From positions 124,001-188,000 of the forward strand of contig NZ_BQID01000001.1 in the NCBI RefSeq assembly GCF_021602345.1: a DNA stretch of 64,000 bases, in the 5' to 3' direction. Shown piece after piece: positions 1 to 9,066 of the stretch (its first letter is position 1; each line of letters starts with the position of its first letter). The notes beneath the pieces were generated by a model. The model had not been told where the DNA came from, ran no database searches, and saw only the letters and a program-made list of their open reading frames with translations. This DNA is from Pseudomonas pharyngis (GTDB taxonomy: Bacteria; Pseudomonadota; Gammaproteobacteria; Pseudomonadales; Pseudomonadaceae). The translations under genes and the position numbers were made by a program.

Positions 1-511
1 TCACCGGGTAGCGGGTATTTTTCGAGCAATCGAGGTACGGGATTTCGTCCGCGACCTGCTTGGCGTTGAGCAGTTCGCCGTCGACGCCGTTGAGGCGGTT
101 GGCGCTGACCCGACGCTCGGAATCACGGATGTCCTGCAGGGTGTGGCACAGGTTGTAGACGCCGCGCTGGGAGAACATCACGTTGTAGTTCAGGTCCTGA
201 GACAGGCCTTCCCACAGTTTCATCGCGTGTTCGTACAGGTGCGCCGACTCGTCCCACAGGTAGTTGGAGCGAACGATGGTGGTGTTGCGCGCGGTGTTAC
301 CGCCGCCCAGCCAGCCCTTCTCGACCACGGCCACGTTGGTGATGCCGTGCTCTTTGGCCAGATAGTAGGCCGTCGCCAGACCGTGCCCGCCGCCGCCGAC
401 GATGACCACGTCGTAGACCTTTTTCGGGGTCGGCGTGCGCCACATGCGCTGCCAGTTTTCGTGGTGGCTGAGGGAGTGTTTGAAGAGGCCGAAGCCCGAA
501 TAGCGTTGCAT
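1..511 (-). CDS. soxB: Sarcosine oxidase beta subunit, N-terminal part (runs off the window)
   Basis: FAD-binding subunit of heterotetrameric sarcosine oxidase, which oxidatively demethylates sarcosine to glycine, passing the one-carbon unit to tetrahydrofolate. About 170 N-terminal residues are present (family about 416). After [12 protein letters not shown] comes the Rossmann FAD motif [20 protein letters not shown], then [16 protein letters not shown], the region that carries the covalent flavin attachment in this family. The start at 511 has a GGAG about 9 nt upstream. It lies 20 nt downstream of glyA on the same strand, the glyA-soxBDAG order usual in pseudomonads, so co-transcription is likely. 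The C-terminal half and soxDAG are outside the window. Identification is confident. Confidence 0.95.
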   Translation of the reverse strand, partial: MQRYSGFGLFKHSLSHHENWQRMWRTPTPKKVYDVVIVGGGGHGLATAYYLAKEHGITNVAVVEKGWLGGGNTARNTTIVRSNYLWDESAHLYEHAMKLWEGLSQDLNYNVMFSQRGVYNLCHTLQDIRDSERRVSANRLNGVDGELLNAKQVADEIPYLDCSKNTRYPV

Positions 512-531
512 AGTCATGTACTCCAGAACGC

Positions 532-1785
532 TCAGCGATAAACCGGGAAGTCAGCGCACAGGGCCGAAACCTGCTGGGCGACGTTGGCCTCGACATCGGC
601 ATCGCCGAGGTTGTCGAGGATGTCGCAGATCCAGCCGGCCAGCGTCACGCACTGGGTCACCTTGAAGCCGCGAGTGGTCACCGCCGGGGTGCCGATGCGC
701 AGGCCCGAGGTCACGAACGGCGACTGCGGGTCGTTCGGTACGGCGTTCTTGTTGACGGTGATGTGCGCGCGACCGAGGGCAGCGTCGGCGTCCTTACCGG
801 TGAGGCCCTGACGGATCAGGCTGACCAGGAACAGGTGGTTGTCGGTGCCGCCGGACACTACATCGTAGCCACGTTTGATAAATACGCTCGCCATCGCCTG
901 GGCGTTGTCGATCACTTGTTGCTGATAGGCCTTGAAGCCCGGCTCCAGCGCTTCCTTGAAGCACACGGCCTTGCCGGCGATGACATGCATCAGCGGGCCG
1001 CCCTGGGCGCCGGGGAATACCGCCGCGTTGAGCTTCTTCTCGATTTCTTCGTTGGCCTTGGCCAGGATCAGGCCGCCACGCGGACCGCGCAGGGTCTTGT
1101 GCGTCGTGGTGGTGACCACGTCGGCGTACGGCAGCGGGTTCGGGTACAGACCGGCAGCCACCAGACCGGCAACGTGGGCCATGTCGACGAACAGCAGCGC
1201 ACCGACCTTGTCGGCGATCTGACGGAAGCGCGGGAAGTCGAGGGTTTTCGAGTAGGCCGAGAAACCGGCGACGATCATCTTCGGTTTGCACTCGACGGCC
1301 AGACGCTCGACTTCGTCGTAATCGATCAGACCGGTCTTGGTGTCGATGCCGTACTGCACGGCGTTGTACAGCTTGCCCGAGGACGAAACCTTGGCGCCGT
1401 GGGTCAGGTGACCGCCGTGGGCCAGGCTCATGCCGAGAATGGTGTCGCCCGCTTGCAGCAGCGCCAGGTACACGGCGCTGTTGGCCGAGGAACCTGAGTG
1501 CGGCTGGACGTTGGCGTAATCGGCGCCGAACAGTTGTTTGGCGCGTTCGATGGCCAGCGCTTCAACCTTGTCGACGTGCTCGCAGCCACCGTAATAGCGC
1601 TTGCCCGGATAGCCTTCGGCGTATTTGTTGGTCAGGCCGCTGCCTTGCGCTTGCATCACGCGTTTGCTGGTGTAGTTCTCCGACGCGATCAGCTCGATGT
1701 GATCTTCCTGACGTTGCTCCTCGGCATTCATCGCCGCCAGCAGTGCATCGTCGTAACCCTGGATCTGGTCTTGCTTGCTGAACAT
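532..1785 (-). CDS. glyA: Serine hydroxymethyltransferase
   Basis: PLP enzyme interconverting serine and glycine with 5,10-methylene-tetrahydrofolate. 417 residues, the usual length. The start [16 protein letters not shown] is chosen at 1785 because GGGAGAG lies just upstream; the open frame extends further but without SHMT homology. Key segments seen: [26 protein letters not shown], and the PLP-lysine segment [14 protein letters not shown]. It directly precedes soxB, so the glycine and methylene-THF released by sarcosine oxidase can be combined to serine here. This is probably the catabolic paralog, since pseudomonads usually carry another glyA; that paralogy is inferred from context only. 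Confidence 0.96.
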   Translation of the reverse strand: MFSKQDQIQGYDDALLAAMNAEEQRQEDHIELIASENYTSKRVMQAQGSGLTNKYAEGYPGKRYYGGCEHVDKVEALAIERAKQLFGADYANVQPHSGSSANSAVYLALLQAGDTILGMSLAHGGHLTHGAKVSSSGKLYNAVQYGIDTKTGLIDYDEVERLAVECKPKMIVAGFSAYSKTLDFPRFRQIADKVGALLFVDMAHVAGLVAAGLYPNPLPYADVVTTTTHKTLRGPRGGLILAKANEEIEKKLNAAVFPGAQGGPLMHVIAGKAVCFKEALEPGFKAYQQQVIDNAQAMASVFIKRGYDVVSGGTDNHLFLVSLIRQGLTGKDADAALGRAHITVNKNAVPNDPQSPFVTSGLRIGTPAVTTRGFKVTQCVTLAGWICDILDNLGDADVEANVAQQVSALCADFPVYR

Positions 1786-1941
1786 CGCGTCTCTCCCAGC
1801 GGCATCTGTGCGCCATTCGTCTCGGTAAGGCACGGCGTTCAGCCAGTGCCCTTTGATGCGATGGTATGGCCGGCGCAGGGAGGTCAAATGCCTACGGACG
1901 CCACGCAAAGGTGCGTTTACGACATGGCGGCGGCGACGGAC

Positions 1942-2652
1942 TCAAACAAGCAGCTGGCGCAAGGCCAGAAGAACCATGAAATGCGCGGGATAGAGCGCAT
2001 ACGCCCAGCGCCGCATGGGTGGCGCGTGGAGGCAAGTGGCGTGTCGCAACAGGAACATTCCGAGCAGTGGCGCGATCAGGCAGGTCGCAATCCCGAGGAT
2101 GGCGACGATGTTGCCGAACTGCGCGGATTCGTAGAGCACCCGCCATTGATTAGCGGCCAGACACAGCAGGCCCGGCAACAGGCTGAAAAACCAGGGTTTG
2201 CGAAACACCAGCAACATCGCCAGCGGCAGCAGGACACCGAACAAACCGAACATCAGTCGCTCCGGGAACAGCGCGGCCACCAGCAAAGCACTGACGCCCA
2301 GCAGTCGCGAAATCAGCGCTCGATCCTGCCAGCCCCGCGCCACCAGCAGGCCCAGCGCCAGCGTCGGCATCACGTTCAACGTGTCGGGCTCTGGAATGTA
2401 CAAACGGTAGGGAATCTCGCTGAGCAGACTGAACAGCAACAACCAGCCCAGATAACGCCATTCGGTCTTGCGCGCGCCGTCCCGTGCCAGATTCGCCGCC
2501 ATCGCCAGGCAGAACCACGGGAACGCCAGCCGTCCCGGCACATACAGCCAATCGGCGCTGATCCCGACATATCGCAGGTGATCGACCAGCATGCTCAGCA
2601 GCGCCAGCCACTTGAGCAGATCGAGTGCGCCGTCGCGCTGGCTCAGGTGCAT
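1942..2652 (-). CDS. TraX family membrane protein
   Basis: 236-residue polytopic inner-membrane protein. It opens with RDGALDLLKWLALLSMLVDHLRYVG and contains several long hydrophobic stretches (for example WRYLGWLLLFSLLSEIPYRLY and LFGVLLPLAMLLVF), fitting the TraX/acyltransferase-like fold first known from F-pilin acetylation. Chromosomal copies in Pseudomonas have no established substrate. The start at 2652 is the methionine at the beginning of the family homology; the frame is open 54 codons upstream but that would overlap the divergent ltaE. Its ribosome-binding site is weak. It sits between glyA and ltaE with no obvious functional link. Confidence 0.8.
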   Translation of the reverse strand: MHLSQRDGALDLLKWLALLSMLVDHLRYVGISADWLYVPGRLAFPWFCLAMAANLARDGARKTEWRYLGWLLLFSLLSEIPYRLYIPEPDTLNVMPTLALGLLVARGWQDRALISRLLGVSALLVAALFPERLMFGLFGVLLPLAMLLVFRKPWFFSLLPGLLCLAANQWRVLYESAQFGNIVAILGIATCLIAPLLGMFLLRHATCLHAPPMRRWAYALYPAHFMVLLALRQLLV

Positions 2653-2779
2653 AATCGGCTCGCATCCTTGTAAAGTTCTGACAGCGACATCCCGTGTGCT
2701 CCCCGGATGATCTTCGGTAAAGTGCGCACCATCATTGACCAACGGAGCGCCACAAGCGCGCCGACCACGGAAGCCGGCC

Positions 2780-3820
2780 ATGACCGACAAGAGCCAACAA
2801 TTCGCCAGCGACAACTATTCCGGTATCTGCCCTGAAGCCTGGGCTGCCATGGAACAGGCCAACCACGGCCACCAGCGCGCCTATGGCGACGATGAATGGA
2901 CAGCCCGCGCCTCGGATGATTTCCGCAAGCTGTTCGAGACCGACTGCGAAGTGTTCTTCGCCTTCAACGGCACCGCCGCCAACTCCCTCGCGCTGTCGTC
3001 GCTGTGCCAGAGTTACCACAGCGTGATCTGCTCGGAAACCGCCCACGTCGAAACCGACGAATGCGGCGCGCCGGAATTCTTCTCCAACGGTTCGAAACTG
3101 CTGATCGCCGGCACCGAAAACGGCAAGATCACCCCGGCCTCGATCCGCGAAGTCGCACTCAAGCGCCAAGACATCCACTACCCGAAACCGCGCGTCGTGA
3201 CCCTGACCCAGGCCACCGAAGTCGGCAGCGTCTACACCCCGGAAGAAGTCCGCGCCATCAGCGACACCTGCAAGGAGCTGGGCCTGAACCTGCACATGGA
3301 CGGCGCGCGTTTCTCCAACGCCTGCGCCTTCCTCGGCTGCTCGCCGGCAGACCTGACCTGGAAGGCCGGCGTCGACGTGCTGTGCTTCGGCGGCACGAAA
3401 AACGGCATGGCGGTGGGTGAGGCAATCCTGTTCTTCAACCACAAATTGGCCGAAGACTTCGACTACCGCTGCAAACAGGCCGGGCAGCTGGCCTCGAAAA
3501 TGCGCTTCCTGTCGGCCCCGTGGGTCGGCATCCTGGAAAATGACGCATGGCTCAAATACGCCCGCCACGCCAACCACTGCGCGCAACTGCTGGCCGAACT
3601 GGTCAGCGACATCCCGGGCGTGGAGCTGATGTTCCCGGTCCAGGCCAACGGCGTGTTCCTGCAACTCTCGGAACCGGCCATCGCCGCCCTGACCGCCAGG
3701 AACTGGCGCTTCTACACCTTCATCGGCAAGGGCGGCGCCCGCTTCATGTGCTCGTGGGACACCGAAGAAGAACGCGTACGCGAACTGGCGCGCGACATCC
3801 GCGAAGTCATGTCTCACTAA
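2780..3820 (+). CDS. ltaE: Low-specificity L-threonine aldolase
   Basis: PLP-dependent aldolase cleaving L-threonine or allo-threonine to glycine and acetaldehyde. 346 residues, the length of the Pseudomonas enzyme. The start MTDKSQQFASDNYSGICPEAW at 2780 follows GGAAG. Fold type I features: FNGTAANSLAL (phosphate cup), HMDGARFSNA (Asp that pairs with the PLP nitrogen), and CFGGTKNGM with the PLP lysine at residue 207. As a glycine-forming enzyme it fits the neighbouring betaine-to-glycine and glyA genes, although it faces the opposite way. A REP pair follows its stop. Confidence 0.94.
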   Translation: MTDKSQQFASDNYSGICPEAWAAMEQANHGHQRAYGDDEWTARASDDFRKLFETDCEVFFAFNGTAANSLALSSLCQSYHSVICSETAHVETDECGAPEFFSNGSKLLIAGTENGKITPASIREVALKRQDIHYPKPRVVTLTQATEVGSVYTPEEVRAISDTCKELGLNLHMDGARFSNACAFLGCSPADLTWKAGVDVLCFGGTKNGMAVGEAILFFNHKLAEDFDYRCKQAGQLASKMRFLSAPWVGILENDAWLKYARHANHCAQLLAELVSDIPGVELMFPVQANGVFLQLSEPAIAALTARNWRFYTFIGKGGARFMCSWDTEEERVRELARDIREVMSH

Positions 3821-3844
3821 AGTCCCGGCTTATACAGCCGCCCT

Positions 3845-3932
3845 GTGGGAGCGAGCCTGCTCGCGATGAGGCCAGCACATCCAACATGGATGCAAGCTGA
3901 TATTCCGCCATCGCGAGCAGGCTCGCTCCCAC
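3845..3932. repeat. REP pair (inverted)
   Basis: Two copies of GTGGGAGCGAGCCTGCTCGC in opposite orientation (3845-3867 and 3910-3932) separated by about 42 bp, downstream of ltaE. This is the Pseudomonas REP doublet (REPIN) layout, able to fold into a long hairpin. Confidence 0.95.
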
Positions 3933-4031
3933 CAAAGCCCACCTGATCGCCCCTCACCTTCTGCGCCTGAAGACTTGGTCTACATTGTCTGTCGAGCCAT
4001 CGCTCACATAACAATAAGCAGGAGCTTGCGT

Positions 4032-4856
4032 ATGTCGCTAAAAGGCAAAACCTTGTTCATCACCGGCGCCAGTCGTGGCATCGGGCGCGAGATTGCGCTG
4101 CGGGCTGCACAGGACGGGGCCAATATCGTGATCGCGGCCAAGAGCGCCGAGCCGCACGCCAAGTTGCCCGGCACCATCCACAGCGTCGCCGCGGAAGTCG
4201 AAGCGGCCGGCGGCAAGGCTTTGGCGCTGCAACTGGATGTGCGTGATGAAGACGCGGTGCGTCAGGCGCTGACCCAGGCCAACGAACACTTCGGCGGAAT
4301 CGACGCACTGGTGAACAACGCCGGGGCGATCAAGTTGACCGGTGTGCAGCACATCGAACTCAAGCGTTTCGACCTGATGCATCAGATCAACACCCGCGCG
4401 GTGTTGCTGTGCAGCCAGGCCGCCCTGCCCTACCTGAAGAAATCCTCCGGGCACATCCTTAACCTGTCACCGCCGCTGAATCTGGCCAGCAAATGGTTCG
4501 CGCAATACAGCCCCTACACCGTGACCAAGTACGGCATGAGCATGCTGACGGTCGGGATGAGCGAGGAGTTCGCCAACTACGGGATCAGCGTCAATTCGCT
4601 GTGGCCGCAGACCATGATCGCCACGGCGGCGATCGAGTTTCAGCTGGGCAATCGCGAGTCGTTCAAGCATGCGCGCACGCCAGCGATCATGGCGGATGCG
4701 GCGCATGTGATTTTGAGCAGCAGCGGGCGGCGGATTACCGGGCGGTTGTTGATCGATGAGCAGGTCTTGCGGGAAAGCGGCGTGACCGAGTTCGATCATT
4801 ACCGCTTTGAACCGGGGAGTGATGCGAGGTTGATGACGGATTTGTTTGTGGATTGA
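4032..4856 (+). CDS. Short-chain dehydrogenase/reductase (HSDL2-like)
   Basis: 274-residue classical SDR. The N-terminal NAD(P) motif is TGASRGIG (residues about 11-18), followed by LVNNAGA, a catalytic serine in the ILNLSPP segment, and the active-site YTVTKYG (YxxxK). The closest family I recognise is hydroxysteroid dehydrogenase-like protein 2, in which the S-P-P-L-N stretch is typical; substrates may be fatty-acyl derivatives, but nothing here proves that. The start at 4032 follows AGGAGCTTGCGT. It is a single gene between a REP pair and a palindromic MITE-like element, with no operon partners. Confidence 0.88.
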   Translation: MSLKGKTLFITGASRGIGREIALRAAQDGANIVIAAKSAEPHAKLPGTIHSVAAEVEAAGGKALALQLDVRDEDAVRQALTQANEHFGGIDALVNNAGAIKLTGVQHIELKRFDLMHQINTRAVLLCSQAALPYLKKSSGHILNLSPPLNLASKWFAQYSPYTVTKYGMSMLTVGMSEEFANYGISVNSLWPQTMIATAAIEFQLGNRESFKHARTPAIMADAAHVILSSSGRRITGRLLIDEQVLRESGVTEFDHYRFEPGSDARLMTDLFVD

Positions 4857-4871
4857 TCAGTGTGCCTGTGG

Positions 4872-5057
4872 GCCCCTCCCCTCACCCTAGCCCTCTCCCG
4901 GAGGGAGAGGGAACCGACCGAGTTGTTTTGGCGAGCTACATCGACCTGCAAGACCTTATCGATTATGGATTCGGCAAAGAAAATTCAGGTCGGCGTATTC
5001 CTAGAGCATCCCCCAATCAGCTCCCTCTCCCTCCAGGAGAGGGCTGGGGTGAGGGGG
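4872..5057. repeat. MITE-like palindromic element, copy A
   Basis: About 186 bp with near-complementary ends (CCCTCACCCTAGCCCTCTCC... and ...GGAGAGGGCTGGGGTGAGGG). An inner inverted pair lies around CGACCTG and CAGGTCG. The core (TACATCGACCTG, TCGATTATGGAT, CAGGTCGGCGTA, GCATCCCCCAATCAG) is shared with the element at 38.76 kb and, reversed, with that at 56.6 kb. It lies between the convergent ends of the SDR gene and gbcB. No coding capacity is evident. Confidence 0.8.
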
Positions 5058-5071
5058 CTTTTGAAGCACCC

Positions 5072-6172
5072 TCAATATTCGATCCGAACATCCCCCTTCG
5101 GCACACTGCAGCAAGAAAGAATGTACCCCTCCGCCTCGTCGTCCTCGGTGATCCCGCCGTTGTGATCCATCTCCACTTCGCCACCCAGTTTGAGCACCTT
5201 GCACGTCCCGCAGATCCCCATGCCGCAGGCTTTCGGGATCATCAGGCCGACCTTGGCAGCCGCCGCATGCACGGTCTCGCCCGGCGCAACACGGATGCTC
5301 TTGTCCGAAGAAGTGAATTCCACCAGGTGCAGATCCGCCGCCGGGACTTCCGGTGCTTCCGCTGCCTGCTCGGCCTGTTCCACCGCATCGGCGCGGGCTT
5401 CCGGCGGCGTGGCGCCGAAGGATTCCTCGTGATAGCGCTTCATGTCATAGCCGGCGTTTTCCAGCAGGCGCTTGACCGCGGTCATGTACGGCGTCGGGCC
5501 GCAGCAGAAGACTTCGCGCTCGAGGAAGTCCGGCACCATCAGTTCCAGCATCTTGTGGTTGAGGTAGCCGCGATAGCCGGCCCACGGCTCGCCCAGCCCA
5601 TGCTTTTCGCAGATCAGGTGCAGGCTGAAGTTGTCGATCCGCGACGCCATGTGTTCCAGCTCGCGGTGGTAAATGATGTCTTTCGGCGAGCGGGCGCTGT
5701 GGATAAACGTCATGTCGACGTTGCCGTTGGTGTCGTAGAACCAGCGCGCCATGGACATCACCGGCGTGATACCGACACCGCCGCTCAGGTACAGCACTTT
5801 CGGGCTCGGGAAGTCGATGGCGTTGAACAGCCCGACCGGCCCGTGTACCGCCAGCTCCTGGCCTTCATGCAGCGTGTCGTGCAGCCAGTTGGAGACCTTG
5901 CCCCCCGGCACGCGCTTGATGGTCACCGAAAAGCTGTAAGGCACCGATGGCGAGCTGGAGATGGTGTACGAACGCATGATCGGCTGGCCTTCGATCTCCA
6001 GCTCCAGGGTCACGAACTGTCCGGGCTTGAAGAAGAACAGGATCGGTTGGTCGGCCATGAAGCAGAAGGTGCGCACATCCCAGGTTTCCTGGATGACTTT
6101 GACGCAACGGACGATGTGTCGGCCATTGGCCCAGGTCTGGGTGGTGACCGGATTCAGGAAGCTGTTCGACAT
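5072..6172 (-). CDS. gbcB: Glycine betaine monooxygenase, reductase subunit
   Basis: Supplies electrons from NAD(P)H to the Rieske oxygenase GbcA, which demethylates glycine betaine to dimethylglycine. 366 residues. Ferredoxin-NADP reductase module first: RSYTISSSP (FAD), LYLSGGVGITPVMSM (NAD ribose), EVFCCGPTPYM. Then a C-terminal plant-type 2Fe-2S ferredoxin with IPKACGMGICGTCKV and a distal LSCC. The ATG at 6172 is preferred over a GTG four codons upstream because GGAG sits 7 nt before it. It is divergent from gbcA, with candidate GbdR repeats between them. A perfect but isolated DnaA box (5698-5706) falls in the gene. Confidence 0.96.
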   Translation of the reverse strand: MSNSFLNPVTTQTWANGRHIVRCVKVIQETWDVRTFCFMADQPILFFFKPGQFVTLELEIEGQPIMRSYTISSSPSVPYSFSVTIKRVPGGKVSNWLHDTLHEGQELAVHGPVGLFNAIDFPSPKVLYLSGGVGITPVMSMARWFYDTNGNVDMTFIHSARSPKDIIYHRELEHMASRIDNFSLHLICEKHGLGEPWAGYRGYLNHKMLELMVPDFLEREVFCCGPTPYMTAVKRLLENAGYDMKRYHEESFGATPPEARADAVEQAEQAAEAPEVPAADLHLVEFTSSDKSIRVAPGETVHAAAAKVGLMIPKACGMGICGTCKVLKLGGEVEMDHNGGITEDDEAEGYILSCCSVPKGDVRIEY

Positions 6173-6243
6173 GCTGTTCTCCACGGCCGACTGTCGGCCT
6201 TCATGTGGCGATTCTGCGTATAGCGCGAACGGCCCGTTTACCT

Positions 6244-6275
6244 ATCCGCGACATTCACATACTTATCGCGACCAG
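6244..6275. promoter_or_regulatory. Candidate GbdR operator between gbcB and gbcA
   Basis: Two direct copies of a GCGAC half-site (6248-6252 and 6268-6272), 20 bp apart, the second continuing as CCAGCC. The same spacing and core occur before the dgc operon and cbcX. GbdR is known to activate gbcA and gbcB; assigning these bases to it is my inference. Confidence 0.5.
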
Positions 6276-6453
6276 CCCCCAACCACCGGGGGTTGCGCGT
6301 CGGGAACAGATTGCACCATGTCGCCCATGGATAAGGTTCTCGCCTGCGCCGGCCCCACACTCGCCCTCAACACAAACAGATTCTTTACACCTTGCGCTGC
6401 AACCCTGATCAGCCACTTTCGCGGCCACGCAGATGGCCTTGAGGAATTCATCG

Positions 6454-7746
6454 ATGGACACCGCAAAAATCAGCCTGGGCGACCCGCTGGAACCCGCACG
6501 CAAGGCCACCGCACAAATGCTGCAGGAACGCGAGCGCACCTATTCGCTGCCGCAGCCGTTCTACAGTGACGAGCGCCTGTTCGATATCGACATGCAGGAG
6601 ATCTTCCAGAAGGAGTGGTTGATCGCCGGCATGACCTGCGAAATCCCGGCCAAGGGCAACTACATCACCCTGCAGATCGGCAAGAACCCGATCATCGTCA
6701 TTCGCGGCGCCGAAGGCGTGGTGCATGCGTTCCACAACGTCTGCCGCCACCGTGGCTCGCGCCTGTGCACCAGCGACAAGGGCAAGGTCGCCAAACTGGT
6801 CTGCCACTACCACCAGTGGACGTATGAGCTGGACGGTCGCCTGCTGTTCGCCGGCACCGAGATGGGCGCCGACTTCGACATGAAGCAGTACGGTCTGAAA
6901 CCGGTGAACGTGAAGACTGCCGGCGGCTACATCTTCATCAGCCTGGCGGAGAACCCGCCGGCCATCGATGACTTCCTGTCGACCCTGAACCACTACATGG
7001 AACCGTACGACATGGAAAACACCAAGGTGGCGGTGCAAACCACCTTGATGGAAAAGGCCAACTGGAAACTGGTGCTGGAAAACAACCGCGAGTGCTACCA
7101 CTGCAACGGTTCGCACCCGGAGCTGCTGAAAACCCTGCTGGAATGGGACGACGTCACCGACCCGCGCGCCGATCAGGCGTTCAAGGACCACGTCGCCGCC
7201 TCCGCCGCTGCCTGGGAAGCCGAGAAGATCCCTTACGCCCACGCCAGTTTCGGCCTGCGCAACCGTATCGTGCGCATGCCGCTGCTCAAGGGCACCGTGT
7301 CGATGACCATGGACGGCAAACAGGGCTGCGCCAAGCTGATGGGCCGGATCAAGAACCCCGATCTGGGCTCGATGCGCATCCTGCACCTGCCGCACTCGTG
7401 GAACCACTGCATGGGCGACCACATTATCGTGTTCACCGTGTGGCCGATCAGCGCCCAGGAAACCATGGTCACCACCAAGTGGTTGGTGCACAAGGATGCC
7501 GTCGAAGGCGTGGACTACGACGTCGAACGCATGCGCCAGGTGTGGGATGCGACCAACGATCAGGACCGTCGTCTGGCCGAAGAGAACCAGCGCGGGATCA
7601 ACTCCACGGCGTACCAGCCGGGCCCGTACTCCAAGACCTATGAGTTCGGCGTGGTCAACTTCGTGGACTGGTACAGCGAGCGGATGCTGAGCAACCTCGG
7701 GGCCGAGCCTGCGCCGTATCTCAAGGGGGTTCCGGTTCAGGGTTGA
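6454..7746 (+). CDS. gbcA: Glycine betaine monooxygenase, Rieske oxygenase subunit
   Basis: Terminal oxygenase converting glycine betaine to dimethylglycine and formaldehyde. 430 residues. The Rieske 2Fe-2S ligands are Cys97-x-His99 and Cys117-x2-His120. The mononuclear iron site lies in NNRECYHCNGSHPEL, with a later aspartate. The start MDTAKISLGDPLEP at 6454 is preceded by GAGGAATTCATCG. It is divergent from gbcB across 281 bp containing paired GCGAC repeats. An imperfect-terminator-like palindrome follows at 7758. This is the entry step from betaine into the DgcAB and SoxB chain. Confidence 0.96.
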   Translation: MDTAKISLGDPLEPARKATAQMLQERERTYSLPQPFYSDERLFDIDMQEIFQKEWLIAGMTCEIPAKGNYITLQIGKNPIIVIRGAEGVVHAFHNVCRHRGSRLCTSDKGKVAKLVCHYHQWTYELDGRLLFAGTEMGADFDMKQYGLKPVNVKTAGGYIFISLAENPPAIDDFLSTLNHYMEPYDMENTKVAVQTTLMEKANWKLVLENNRECYHCNGSHPELLKTLLEWDDVTDPRADQAFKDHVAASAAAWEAEKIPYAHASFGLRNRIVRMPLLKGTVSMTMDGKQGCAKLMGRIKNPDLGSMRILHLPHSWNHCMGDHIIVFTVWPISAQETMVTTKWLVHKDAVEGVDYDVERMRQVWDATNDQDRRLAEENQRGINSTAYQPGPYSKTYEFGVVNFVDWYSERMLSNLGAEPAPYLKGVPVQG

Positions 7747-7757
7747 TTCGCGTCATT

Positions 7758-7788
7758 GATCGTTCCCGCGCCCTGCGCGGGAACGATC
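7758..7788. repeat. Perfect palindrome after gbcA
   Basis: GATCGTTCCCGCG, a 5-nt loop CCCTG, then CGCGGGAACGATC: a 13-bp perfect stem lying between the convergent gbcA and metallophosphoesterase genes. No T-tract follows. It resembles a dispersed Pseudomonas intergenic palindrome and may still act as a transcript end. Confidence 0.75.
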
Positions 7789-7796
7789 AGAACGGA

Positions 7797-9041
7797 TCAC
7801 GTCGATGACCACCTCACCGATCCATCCTCCCCGATAAACTCCTCGAAAATCTCCTCCCCCACCAACCTGATCTTCGCGTAGCCGTTCAATACCCGCAGCG
7901 GATAGTCCGGATCGTTCGCATCCTGCGTCTCCGAAAACAGTACCCGCGAATGTCCGTTCAGCTCGCTGGTAGTCCCGTAGGGAATCGCTCCATGCCCGGC
8001 ACAGCGCGCGTGCAGCCCACCCTGCGGCGCATAGACGATGCCATTGTGCAGATGCCCCCAGTACCAGTAATCCGGCTCGCGCCCCAGTGCATCGCACACC
8101 GGTTGATACAGCGCGGTCTTGTTGTGTCCGGTGATGTCGAAGCCCTGATGGTGGCTGAGCACCATGAGCTTCTTGCGTTTGGGCAGGCTTTTCATCCACT
8201 CGATCTGCGGTTTGTTGAGTGTGCCGTCCATGTACAGGTTCATGACGTCCGAGGCGTACGCCGTGTCCAGCCCGACAATCAGCCAGTCGTCATTGATCAG
8301 GGCAAAGTAGCTGGTGCCCTGCTGCCCCGGAAAACGCGCGGCCAGTTCCTTGAAATAACCATGGGCGCCGCTGTACATCTCGTGATTGGAGTTGAGGGTG
8401 AACGAGCCGTGGGTGCCCATCGGCCAGCCGGCCATGTCGGTGTCTTCCTGGGAGTGGGTGCCGGCGTAATAGACATCCCCCAGGTGAATGGTGAAATCGG
8501 CATTAGCCAATTGCATCTGGTTGGCCACCGACACCGCCGGCGCATGGCTGTTGAACGGCCCGGTGCCCCAGTCGCCGGCAATCGCCAGCGTCACCTCGCG
8601 CTCCATGGTCACCAGCGCCGGATCGGTGCCGAAGGTCGCGTGATGGCGCAGGTTCTCGATCCACTTCAGCAGCGCCTCGCTCCACAGCAGATCCAGCAGC
8701 TCCCATTTGCGGCAGCCCAGCAGCGTGCCGTCCTTGAGCACCTTGGTCTGCAGTTGATCGGGCGATTGCGGCAACGGCGTCGCGTTGCCGATGCGCAGGA
8801 TCGACAGGCCGTGGGCCAACTCCCACGGCACTGCCGGCTCGTCGTCCGGCAGCTCGCCGTGCTTGAGCACGTATTGCGCCTGATCGTGACCGCGCTGGAG
8901 CAACTTGATGATGGCTTGAAACTCCTGCGGCTCCAGCTCGCTGATGAGCTTCATCCAGGCCATTTCGATGCGCGTGAACAACCCGTGCAGGCGCAGCTTG
9001 ACCTTGTCGTATTCGTGTTTCAGATGACCGACCGCTGACAT
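7797..9041 (-). CDS. Calcineurin-like metallophosphoesterase
   Basis: 414 residues. After an N-terminal helical region of about 150 residues come the dimetal phosphoesterase blocks: AIAGDWGTG, FTIHLGDVYYAG, an NHE-type block LNSNHEMYSG (Gly of GNHE replaced by Ser), VLSHHQGFD and YWGHLHNG. No signal peptide is seen. The substrate is unknown. The start at 9041 has GAGGA upstream and lies 25 bp after the cytochrome gene, so it is probably the last gene of a three-gene operon with the GMC-hydrolase fusion and the dihaem cytochrome. Confidence 0.85.
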   Translation of the reverse strand: MSAVGHLKHEYDKVKLRLHGLFTRIEMAWMKLISELEPQEFQAIIKLLQRGHDQAQYVLKHGELPDDEPAVPWELAHGLSILRIGNATPLPQSPDQLQTKVLKDGTLLGCRKWELLDLLWSEALLKWIENLRHHATFGTDPALVTMEREVTLAIAGDWGTGPFNSHAPAVSVANQMQLANADFTIHLGDVYYAGTHSQEDTDMAGWPMGTHGSFTLNSNHEMYSGAHGYFKELAARFPGQQGTSYFALINDDWLIVGLDTAYASDVMNLYMDGTLNKPQIEWMKSLPKRKKLMVLSHHQGFDITGHNKTALYQPVCDALGREPDYWYWGHLHNGIVYAPQGGLHARCAGHGAIPYGTTSELNGHSRVLFSETQDANDPDYPLRVLNGYAKIRLVGEEIFEEFIGEDGSVRWSST

Positions 9042-9066
9042 GGCGTAATCCTCTATCCGTAGGGGT

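Noticed and set aside
512-531. Glycine riboswitch between glyA and soxB or before sdaB
   Set aside because: The 20-nt gap is too short, and the sdaB spacer shows no glycine-aptamer core.
5698-5706. Perfect DnaA box in gbcB
   Set aside because: Isolated single site; one or so is expected by chance in 64 kb counting both strands, so not treated as part of the cluster.
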